Shown: positions 13,521 through 19,874 of the stretch, in pieces | Position numbering within the stretch: the first letter of the stretch is position 1 | Layout of the letters: every line of letters begins with the position of its first letter | Source of the DNA: an uncultured Oscillospiraceae bacterium | GTDB lineage: Bacteria > Bacillota > Clostridia > Oscillospirales > Oscillospiraceae | Length of the DNA stretch: 19,874 nucleotides | Assembly: GCA_934661735.1 (NCBI GenBank) | Contig: CAKUJN010000037.1 | Location: forward strand, 1 to 19,874 | Reading direction: 5' to 3' | Position numbers and translations under genes: made by a program | The notes under the pieces: model-generated | The model's database searches: none | Told to the model about the DNA's origin: nothing | Seen by the model: the letters and a program-made list of their open reading frames with translations, nothing else

Positions 13521-14819
13521 CTATTTCTGCTCTCCTGCCGCCGCTTCCTCAGGCTGCGCCTCCGCCGCTGCCTCCGCCGCTGCCGGCCTGTCCAGATCGG
13601 AAACCTCCTGAATCGGCCCGTATGCGTCGGTCACGGTCGTGCGGCCCTTGCGGCTCAGCGCCAGATTGACCGCGTCGGAAATCAGCATGTAAATCACCGC
13701 GAACACCGGCACGCCCAGAAGCATCCCCGCAAACCCGAACAAGCTTGCCGCCACCGTGATGGAAATCAGCACCCAGAATCCGGAGATACCCACGGTATTG
13801 CCCAGAATCTTCGGTCCGATGACGTTTCCGTCCAGCTGCTGCAAACAGATGACGAAAATGACAAAGTAGAACGCCTGAAGCGGATTGACCAGCAGAATCA
13901 GCAGTCCGCTCGGCACCGCACCGATGATCGGCCCGAAAAACGGAATCACATTCGTCACGCCGACAATCGTCGCGACCAGCGCCGGATACGGCAGCTTCAG
14001 AATCAGCATTCCGATATAGCAGATCACGCCGATAATGGCCGAGTCGATGATCTTGCCGATGACAAAGCCGTTGAAGATCTTGTTCGTCTCACGGCCCAGA
14101 TACAGAATGTGATCCGCGGCCTGCGGCCGGAACGCCGCAACCAGAATTTTCTTCGCCTGCGCCTGAAACAGATCCTTCGACCACAGAATGTAGATCGACG
14201 CAACCAGACCGATCAGAAGATTCGCCACCCATTTGACGACCGAAATGACCGAAGCCGTCACCGTCGTGACAAACTTCTGCATGTCGCCCAGCAGGCTGGT
14301 GTTCGCCCAGTTTTTCAGATAATCGAACACCTTGTTCAGCGCCGTGTCCGCATACCCCTGAATTTCCGGATTGTCCGCCAGAACCTTGTTGAACCATTTC
14401 TCAATGCTTCTGTAATAATCTTCGGCGCTGTTGACAATGCCCATAATGCTCTCATACAGCTGCGGCAGCAGCATCGCAAAGAACGCGTAGATAATCAGTC
14501 CCGCAAAAATCAGTGCGAATACAATCGAAATCGCGCGGCTGACCTTCTGCGGCGAGTGCTTTCCCTTTCCGCGCTTTTCCAGCCATGGACACAGCCGCGC
14601 GTCCGCGAACCGCACCAGCGGATTGAGCAGGAACGCAAACACGCATCCCGAGACCAGCGGCGAGAGAATCGCGCCGAACGCCTTGAGCATGGCGAAAAAG
14701 CCAGGCAGATCCGTGAATATGACCACCAGCAGAATGCTGACGAATATGACGGCCAGCGCCGTCACGGCAATTTTGAAATAGGGTCTTTCCCGATACGGGC
14801 GCTTCTTTTCCTGCTCCAT
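13521..14819 (-). CDS. AI-2E family transporter (YtvI/PerM-like permease)
   Basis: 432-residue membrane protein of the AI-2E transporter family. It has paired N-terminal helices, a large soluble segment around residues 110-190 containing SIEKWFNKVL, and a C-terminal bundle with the family's conserved block (VGVTNVIPFFGPIIGAVPSG and DGNVIGPKILGNTVGISGFW; each is typical). The tail after about 400 is Ala/Glu-rich and cytoplasmic. The frame runs up to 14876, but the ATG at 14819 with GGAGAGGAAG upstream is the better start. Despite the family name, members have varied roles (autoinducer-2 or indole export, Na+/H+ antiport, sporulation in YtvI). The position ahead of the SEDS/PBP pair suggests an envelope link but does not prove one. 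Confidence 0.92.
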   Translation of the reverse strand: MEQEKKRPYRERPYFKIAVTALAVIFVSILLVVIFTDLPGFFAMLKAFGAILSPLVSGCVFAFLLNPLVRFADARLCPWLEKRGKGKHSPQKVSRAISIVFALIFAGLIIYAFFAMLLPQLYESIMGIVNSAEDYYRSIEKWFNKVLADNPEIQGYADTALNKVFDYLKNWANTSLLGDMQKFVTTVTASVISVVKWVANLLIGLVASIYILWSKDLFQAQAKKILVAAFRPQAADHILYLGRETNKIFNGFVIGKIIDSAIIGVICYIGMLILKLPYPALVATIVGVTNVIPFFGPIIGAVPSGLLILLVNPLQAFYFVIFVICLQQLDGNVIGPKILGNTVGISGFWVLISITVAASLFGFAGMLLGVPVFAVIYMLISDAVNLALSRKGRTTVTDAYGPIQEVSDLDRPAAAEAAAEAQPEEAAAGEQK

Positions 14820-14871
14820 GGACGATACTTCCTCTCCTTTTTCTCTCTGCGTCATTCGATACCTACAGCGT

Positions 14872-14906
14872 ATCATATACCGGCCGAAATCGCAAGAAAC
14901 CGGCCG
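14872..14906 (-). promoter_or_regulatory. Possible promoter of AI-2E permease with spaced ACCGGCCG repeats
   Basis: On the minus strand a -10 TATGAT (14872-14877) has only a weak -35 (TTTCTT) at 16 bases. Two direct copies of ACCGGCCG (plus strand 14879-14886 and 14899-14906) are exactly 20 bp apart, two helical turns, covering the -35 region. As CGGCCG is palindromic the pair can also form a stem. An activator site is possible. Confidence 0.4.
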
Positions 14907-14923
14907 CGGCCTTCACAGATATT

Positions 14924-15751
14924 TCACATTTCCCCGCGCAGAAGCCGGATCTCCGCCGCATAGCCGTCCAGCTCGTTCGGCGTCTCCAGCACCATCGGCA
15001 GTCCCTCCAGCGCCGGATGCCGCACCACCCGCAGCAGAGCCTCCTGTCCGATCTGCCCGCCGCCGATGACCTCGTGCCGGTCCCTGTGCGAGCCGATGGG
15101 ATTTTTGCTGTCGTTGATGTGCAGCGCGCGCAGCCTTGAAAGCCCGATCACGCGGTCAAACTCCTCCAGCACCCCGTCCAGATCGTGCACGATGTCATAC
15201 CCCGCGTCAAACACATGGCAGGTGTCCAGGCATACGCCCAGGCGTCCGGAAAGCGTCACGCCGTCGATAATCGCGCGCAGCTCCTCAAACCGCCCGCCGA
15301 CCTCGCTTCCCTTTCCCGCCATCGTCTCCAGCAGGACCGTCGTCCGCTGCTCCGGCGTCAGAATCGCGTTCAGCGTCTCAATGATCTCCGCGATTCCCGC
15401 TTCCATTCCCTGCCCGACGTGGCTGCCCGGGTGGAAGTTGTACAGGTTGTCCGGCGTCATTTCCAGCCGCCGCAGATCGTCCGCCAGCGTCTGCCGCGCA
15501 AACTCGCGCGTTTTTTCGTCCTTTGAACAGGGATTGACCGTATACGGCGCGTGCGCGATAACCGTTCCAAGCCGTCCGTCCGCCTGCATCGCGCAAAACG
15601 CCGCCACGTCGTCCGGATCGATGGCCTTCGCCGCGCCGCCGCGCGGATTGCGCGTAAAAAACTGAAACGTGTTCGCCCCGATGGAAAGCGCCGTGCGCCC
15701 CATGGCGGCATAGCCCTTTGCCGAGGAAAGATGGCACCCGAGATACAGCAA
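14924..15751 (-). CDS. nfo: Endonuclease IV (AP endonuclease), TTG start
   Basis: Zinc-dependent apurinic/apyrimidinic endonuclease of base-excision repair, 275 residues, normal length. The metal ligands fall in their family motifs: AHAPY (H67), [41 protein letters not shown] and VLETP near the end. The start is TTG at 15751, giving [10 protein letters not shown] as in the family, with GGGAGG exactly 8 bases upstream. An in-frame ATG at 15781 would add 10 residues, but it overlaps the -10 box of the gene's own promoter (15780-15785) and has no ribosome binding site, so it cannot be in the mRNA. It is divergent from the WYL regulator. Confidence 0.95.
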   Translation of the reverse strand: MLYLGCHLSSAKGYAAMGRTALSIGANTFQFFTRNPRGGAAKAIDPDDVAAFCAMQADGRLGTVIAHAPYTVNPCSKDEKTREFARQTLADDLRRLEMTPDNLYNFHPGSHVGQGMEAGIAEIIETLNAILTPEQRTTVLLETMAGKGSEVGGRFEELRAIIDGVTLSGRLGVCLDTCHVFDAGYDIVHDLDGVLEEFDRVIGLSRLRALHINDSKNPIGSHRDRHEVIGGGQIGQEALLRVVRHPALEGLPMVLETPNELDGYAAEIRLLRGEM

Positions 15752-15779
15752 TGCTTTGTCCTCCCGACCTGTTTTTTTC

Positions 15780-15809
15780 ATTATATCACAAAAGCGGCGA
15801 AATGTACAA
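15780..15809 (-). promoter_or_regulatory. nfo: nfo promoter
   Basis: On the minus strand TTGTAC (15804-15809), 18 bases, TATAAT (15780-15785). Start near 15773 gives a leader of about 22 bases containing only the ribosome binding site. Confidence 0.75.
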
Positions 15810-15831
15810 ATTAAGAATTTCTTTGGAATTT

Positions 15832-15872
15832 GCGCAAAACCGCTTGCGCTTCGCTGAAGCGTCCGATAAAAT
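15832..15872 (+). promoter_or_regulatory. Promoter and inverted repeats ahead of the WYL regulator
   Basis: TTGCGC (15844-15849), 17 bases, TAAAAT (15867-15872). Two inverted repeats overlap it: GCGCAA/TTGCGC (15832-15837/15844-15849) and CGCTTC-GCT-GAAGCG (15847-15861), which sits in the -35/-10 spacer. The second is well placed for autorepression by the WYL protein; this is inference. Confidence 0.5.
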
Positions 15873-15889
15873 GGACGCAGGAGGCGATC

Positions 15890-16903
15890 ATGATGGCAAA
15901 ATCCGACAACCAGAAGCGCAAGCTTCTGTATCTCCGCCAGATGCTTGAGCAGCAGAGCGACGAATCCCACCCCCTCGGCACGCAGGAAATCATCGACGCG
16001 CTGGCGGCGCGCGGCATCCGCGCCGAGCGCAAAAGCATCTACAGCGATATCGCCTGCCTTCAGGACTTCGGCATGGACATCTGCGTCCGGCGCGGCCCGA
16101 ACGGCGGCTACTATCTGGCCTCGCGCACGTTCGAGCTGCCCGAGCTGAAGCTGCTGGTCGACGCGGTACAGTCCTCCCGCTTTCTCAGCGCGAAAAAATC
16201 CATGCAGCTGATTGAAAAGCTGGAAACGCTGGCAGGCGTCCACGAGGCCGGAAGCCTCCGGCGGCAGGTTGTCGTCACCGGCCGCGTCAAAACCATGAAC
16301 GAAAGCATCTACTATAATGTCGACCGCATCCACGAGGCCATCGCGCGCAACTGCCAGATCACGTTCCGCTATTTCGACTGGGGCGTGGACAGGCAGCGCC
16401 ACTACCGCGACCGGACCTACACCGCCAGTCCCTACGCCCTCTGCTGGGACAACGAAAATTACTACCTCATCGCCCACTCCGCGCGCCACGGCATCACGCA
16501 CTACCGCGTGGACAAGATGGACGCCATCCGCCGGACGCGCAAAAAGCGCTATATCGACGACGAGGCCCGCGCCCTCGACCTGTCACAGTACGGCCGCAAT
16601 GTGTTCAGCATGTTCTCCGGCGACGCGCGTCAGGTCAAGCTCCGTTTTGACAATTCGCTCTCCGGCGTGGTGCTCGACCGCTTCGGCCGCGACAGCATGC
16701 TCATCCCCGACGGCGATACGCACTTTCTCTTCACCGCCGAAATCACCGTCTCCCCCATTTTCTTTGGCTGGCTGACCGGCTTCGGCGACCGCGCGAAAAT
16801 CGTCTTTCCGGACGATGTAGCGCAGGATTATGTAAACTTCTGCAAGCAGACGCTTGCGCAGTATGCGCAGCCTCCCGCGGACACGTCCGCCCCCGCCGGC
16901 TGA
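15890..16903 (+). CDS. WYL-domain transcriptional regulator (YafY-type)
   Basis: 337-residue DNA-binding regulator. An N-terminal winged helix-turn-helix (about 5-78: [49 protein letters not shown]) is followed by a WYL ligand-sensing domain (about 143-220). The name-giving triad is Y191-Y-L, and Arg-rich [15 protein letters not shown] is retained. A C-terminal WCX-type extension ends the protein. Such proteins sense nucleic-acid or nucleotide ligands and often control DNA repair or defence genes. The gene is divergent from nfo with overlapping control DNA. AGGAGG at 15879-15884 is 5 bases before ATG 15890 and 8 before ATG 15893, so translation may begin at either. An open frame extends to 15830 without a ribosome binding site. 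Confidence 0.92.
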   Translation: MMAKSDNQKRKLLYLRQMLEQQSDESHPLGTQEIIDALAARGIRAERKSIYSDIACLQDFGMDICVRRGPNGGYYLASRTFELPELKLLVDAVQSSRFLSAKKSMQLIEKLETLAGVHEAGSLRRQVVVTGRVKTMNESIYYNVDRIHEAIARNCQITFRYFDWGVDRQRHYRDRTYTASPYALCWDNENYYLIAHSARHGITHYRVDKMDAIRRTRKKRYIDDEARALDLSQYGRNVFSMFSGDARQVKLRFDNSLSGVVLDRFGRDSMLIPDGDTHFLFTAEITVSPIFFGWLTGFGDRAKIVFPDDVAQDYVNFCKQTLAQYAQPPADTSAPAG

Positions 16904-16920
16904 TGTGCGCATTCTGTTGC

Positions 16921-16959
16921 AAAAAACGTGCAACGACCCCTGTTCGCTGCACGTTTTTT
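16921..16959. terminator. Bidirectional terminator between WYL regulator and GLUG protein
   Basis: AAAAAACGTGCA (16921-16932) pairs perfectly with 16948-16959 over 12 bp, giving T6 on both strands at the stem end. It lies between two converging genes and can serve both. Confidence 0.85.
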
Positions 16960-17068
16960 CACGCTTTTCACCGTTTTCACATGAATTTTTCGCGGATTTT
17001 TCGCGGTTTTCGCGTCAATTTTTTCAGTTTTCACGCTGTTTTTCGCGTTTTTCAGCGGTTATTTTCGC
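16956..17068. repeat. Cluster of nine TTTTC(A/G)C heptamers
   Basis: Exact matches begin at 16956, 16965, 16974, 16987, 16998, 17007, 17028, 17040 and 17062, with spacings of 9-22 bases; two further near-matches end in CAG. The cluster occupies the convergent gap and its last copy enters the end of the next gene. Meaning unknown; it could be a protein-binding array or a T-rich termination zone. Confidence 0.6.
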
Positions 17069-19874
17069 AGTGCGTCAATCACCTGCTGCGGGAAATCGAC
17101 CTCGCGCTCGACAAACGTCATCTCCGCGCCCAGCGATGCCTCCGCGTCTGCAACGACGATATGAATCGCTCCGGCGCACCGGACGGATGCCGAACGCAGC
17201 GTCCCGTCCTCAACGTACATGCTCAGCGCTCCGTCGCGATAGGTAATGCTCTGCGCCCTTGTATCCGGCGCAATGGCCTGTGCCGCCTCGCGCATCGCGT
17301 CCTCATCCAGCGTCAGCGTATATTCCGTTCCGTTCCCTCTGCCGCGGCTCGAAACCTCGCCGTTCAGCGCCAGCCGGTAGCAAAGCTCGACCAGTCCCGC
17401 CGTGTCCATCAGCTTTCCACTGTCCATCTGTGACGTACTCCCCGATGCGTCGCACATCCGGTCGCCGGAGAAATACAGCGCCAGCGGTTCTCTGCGGATG
17501 CAGCTGAACGACTGCCCCGAAATCCGCTCCACATCATATTGCAGCGTGTCGTTCAGGACAATCGGCCCGCAGTCTGCCGAAACGGCGATATCCGCCGAAA
17601 CCGTATCGCCGGAAAGCGCCGCGTCCCATGCCGCAATCAGAGAAAACAGTTCCTCGGAAAGCGCCTTTCCGCCCGTTTTTCCACCGGATATAGCACTTTT
17701 GACGGCTTCCGGCACCGCGGGAGCCTTCTTCCCCTCCGATATCGTCAGCTCGGCGCGCAGCGACAGGCTGCCGCTGTCCGCCGAAAACGCAAGCGCCTTC
17801 AGCGCCCCGTTCTCCGCCGTAAGCGCCATGTCAACCCGTTCGACCGAGACGTCCGCCGCCGCAGGCATCAGAATCGCCGTCAGCTCCGCCGCATCGCTTC
17901 CACTGGCCGCCGCCGTATAAATCTTCTGTCCGCCGTTCGCGGACACTTCGACATCGACCAGGCGGTACAGCTCCGCCGCCCTGTCAATCAGCTCCGAGCT
18001 GTCTGCAAACATTCCCTCGGCATTGAACGCCCTGCCGTTTTCCAGATAGAGCGTCGCTCCGCTGTAATACAGGCGGACGCCGCCGCGCTGAATACAGGTC
18101 ATCATATTTCCGTCGACCTTCGTCCGGTAGACCGACGCATCCGTCTCATACGACTCGCCGCCAAGCGCTCCGGAAACCGTCAGCTCCATGCTCAGCGGGT
18201 CCTTTGCCGCGCAGGTTTTCAGCAGATAATACGCCTCCAGATCATTCCTGAGCGACGGCCGCAGAAGCAGCACCGCCGCAGCCGCGGCAAGCAGAACCGC
18301 AACAATTACGACCGGAATCCACCACTTAAAACGTTTTTTCCGCTTCTTTCCATACATTTCTGTCGCAGATGTCTCCGGCTGCTCCGGCGGCATATGATCC
18401 GCCTGCGGTGCAGACGCATCACTTTCGCCGCGCAGGATGCGCAGCTCCTCCTCGGCCTGCGCAAGCCGCTCCTCGGCCGAAACCGCGCGCTGTAAAAGCG
18501 CCTCATCCGCCGCAGAGTACGTCGTCTCCGCCGGAGCGGACGGCGTGTCATAAACCGGCTTCTGCTCGGGTGGGCCGCCCGCTGTCTGCAAAACGGCGCT
18601 CCGCGCCCGCGCCTTACGCGCCGCTTTACGCACAAAATGAATCACCAGAAACGCAATCAGCCCCAGAACCGCCAGAAGCAGCACCCATATCCACCAGATA
18701 TCGATTGTTGTGACAACCGAAATGCGCGCGCTGCCGCCGCTCACGGGGAACAGCACATAGCTGCCCATCGTCTGCGTCGGAAGCTTCTCCCACACACCAT
18801 CCGTCTCGGCATAGACGCGCAGGCGCTTTGTCTGTCCGTCCGGCGCCAGATAGCGCAGCGTATGCGTCTGCGCGCCGTCGTCCGGCAGCTGAACGCTCCA
18901 CTGCTCGACGGCCTCCCAGTTGGCGGTCGTCAGAGAGAACGCATCCGTTCCGATTGTGGACAGATAGCCGGAAATCCGGTTTGGAATGCTCCCCGTATGG
19001 ATGTGGAACGCCGCCGGCGTAAGCGGCTCGGCCGTAATCCGGAGCGTATCGCCCTCCTGATATCTGCCCTCCGCCATCATCACCGGTCTGCCGTCCTCGC
19101 GGACCGCCTCAGATGCAAGCCCTGGGATATACGGCGTGTAGACTGCTGTCACAACCGTGTCAAAATGCAGGTTTTCCAACTCGCTCCGGTCCCACGCGGC
19201 AATGCAGCCGTCCTTTTCCGGAATCGCGGGAAAATCCGCCGCGTCAAACGACGCGCCATAGTCAAAGTCCGTGGAGAATATCGTCTGCCCATCCGCGACG
19301 AAGCGGAGCGTCAGCGTCTGCATTGCCCGCGGCAGATGCGGCAGCTCAAGCAGCTGCTCATAGTCGACCGGCTCTGCCTGCCCGCTGTAGCTCCGGCGGT
19401 TCACGCCCGCAAGGCTGTCGCTGACATAGAGATTTTCCAGATAGCTTCCGGTCTCATAACCGGAAATCGCGCCGGAATACTGCGTACAGTCCGTGATATC
19501 CACCATGGAATAGCAGCCGGCAACCGTGCTGCCGTCGCCGCTGAGCTTTTCCGCAACGCCGGAGCCGACGATGCCGCCGACGTATTTCTGGCCGCGGAGC
19601 GTGCACTTGGCATAGCTGCCGCGGATTGTCGCCGCGGTCACGCCGGCGATGCCGCCGACATAGCTTCCGCCCTCGCTGCCGACCGCGCCATAGCTTTCAC
19701 ACCCGTCAATCAGACCCAGATCCATCCGGCCGCAGATGCCGCCGGCATAATTTCGCTTGGATGTGACCGCCGCGTCGTTTTTACAGCGCAGAATCACTGC
19801 GCGGTATTCATACTGCCGGCGATAGTCGCCGGAGAGGTCCTCGGTGACGTCGTCCTCGGGGTCCAGCTCATACT
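17059..19874 (-). CDS. Large surface protein: GLUG repeats, B-repeat-like domain, two TM helices, duplicated C-terminal domain (5' end beyond window)
   Basis: The frame is open past 19797 to the window end, so at least 937 residues are visible and the N-terminus is missing. Numbering from codon 19797: GLUG-type repeats at about 15-130 (YAGGICG, YVGGIAG, YVGGIVG, YSGAISG); a Listeria/Bacteroides B-repeat-like domain at about 160-223 (RFVADGQTIF ... VVTAVYTPYI); a beta-rich region to 360; TM1 at about 366-389; a basic then coiled-coil cytoplasmic stretch (about 428-458); TM2 at about 491-513; and two tandem related domains at about 536-690 and 732-897. GLUG and B-repeats are typical of surface proteins, so both ends are probably outside and only the coiled coil inside. 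Its role is unknown; it may be an adhesin or envelope sensor. Stop TAA at 17059. Confidence 0.8.
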   Translation of the reverse strand, partial: YELDPEDDVTEDLSGDYRRQYEYRAVILRCKNDAAVTSKRNYAGGICGRMDLGLIDGCESYGAVGSEGGSYVGGIAGVTAATIRGSYAKCTLRGQKYVGGIVGSGVAEKLSGDGSTVAGCYSMVDITDCTQYSGAISGYETGSYLENLYVSDSLAGVNRRSYSGQAEPVDYEQLLELPHLPRAMQTLTLRFVADGQTIFSTDFDYGASFDAADFPAIPEKDGCIAAWDRSELENLHFDTVVTAVYTPYIPGLASEAVREDGRPVMMAEGRYQEGDTLRITAEPLTPAAFHIHTGSIPNRISGYLSTIGTDAFSLTTANWEAVEQWSVQLPDDGAQTHTLRYLAPDGQTKRLRVYAETDGVWEKLPTQTMGSYVLFPVSGGSARISVVTTIDIWWIWVLLLAVLGLIAFLVIHFVRKAARKARARSAVLQTAGGPPEQKPVYDTPSAPAETTYSAADEALLQRAVSAEERLAQAEEELRILRGESDASAPQADHMPPEQPETSATEMYGKKRKKRFKWWIPVVIVAVLLAAAAAVLLLRPSLRNDLEAYYLLKTCAAKDPLSMELTVSGALGGESYETDASVYRTKVDGNMMTCIQRGGVRLYYSGATLYLENGRAFNAEGMFADSSELIDRAAELYRLVDVEVSANGGQKIYTAAASGSDAAELTAILMPAAADVSVERVDMALTAENGALKALAFSADSGSLSLRAELTISEGKKAPAVPEAVKSAISGGKTGGKALSEELFSLIAAWDAALSGDTVSADIAVSADCGPIVLNDTLQYDVERISGQSFSCIRREPLALYFSGDRMCDASGSTSQMDSGKLMDTAGLVELCYRLALNGEVSSRGRGNGTEYTLTLDEDAMREAAQAIAPDTRAQSITYRDGALSMYVEDGTLRSASVRCAGAIHIVVADAEASLGAEMTFVEREVDFPQQVIDALRK

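Noticed and set aside
12231-14963. Two long plus-strand frames (405 and 491 codons) opposite the SEDS and AI-2E genes
   Set aside because: Arg/Gln/His-rich shadows without ribosome binding sites.
15782-16501. 240-codon N-terminal extension of the nfo frame
   Set aside because: Antisense to the WYL gene and crosses both promoters; endonuclease IV homology begins at the TTG.
1-19874. CRISPR arrays, insertion sequences, replication origins, rRNA
   Set aside because: No regularly spaced direct repeats, transposase, DnaA-box cluster or rRNA signature seen on reading both strands.

Overview
The window reads as chromosomal DNA of a GC-rich, low-to-moderately characterised Firmicute, most likely a clostridial (Oscillospirales-like) anaerobe. 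The grounds are AGGAGG-type ribosome binding sites, TTGACA/TATAAT-type promoters, a lipoprotein solute-binding protein, an FHA-SEDS/PBP pair, a WYL-family regulator, two MATE exporters and an ECF sigma/anti-sigma pair. The lineage is inference; no rRNA or marker gene is present.

Layout. 1-2801 (minus): a phnD-phnC-phnE phosphonate/phosphite-type ABC importer, with a hairpin terminator or attenuator between phnD and phnC; phnE runs off the left edge. 3007-3741 (minus): SurE nucleotidase. 3902-5278 (plus): MATE exporter, divergent from surE. 5279-5839: a 561-bp stretch without a recognised gene. It holds two near-identical promoter modules about 284 bp apart, each followed by a sequence that can fold and ends in a T-run; these are my best candidates for undescribed small RNAs or an attenuator leader. 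5840-7236 (plus): ECF sigma factor and membrane-anchored putative anti-sigma. 7364-8725 (minus): second MATE exporter, convergent with the sigma operon. 8935-9192 (minus): small coiled-coil protein with a strong promoter. 9360-10142: a visibly AT-richer patch immediately downstream of tRNA-Ser(GGA), carrying an unrecognised 190-aa gene, which looks acquired. 10210-10301 (minus): tRNA-Ser with its own promoter and terminator. 10384-14819 (minus): envelope cluster of AI-2E-family permease, FHA-SEDS glycan polymerase and a class B-like PBP; the last two overlap by ATGA. 14924-15751 (minus): endonuclease IV, divergent from a WYL-domain regulator (15890-16903, plus). 17059-19874 (minus, partial): a large two-TM surface protein with GLUG repeats, a B-repeat-like domain and a duplicated C-terminal domain.

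How the parts fit: the SEDS polymerase and PBP form a peptidoglycan synthase pair whose FHA domain suggests control by Ser/Thr phosphorylation. The ECF/anti-sigma pair is an envelope-signal module. The phn genes import a phosphorus compound, but no C-P lyase gene is visible here. Long open frames on the strand opposite real genes are common because of the high GC content, and have been left out.
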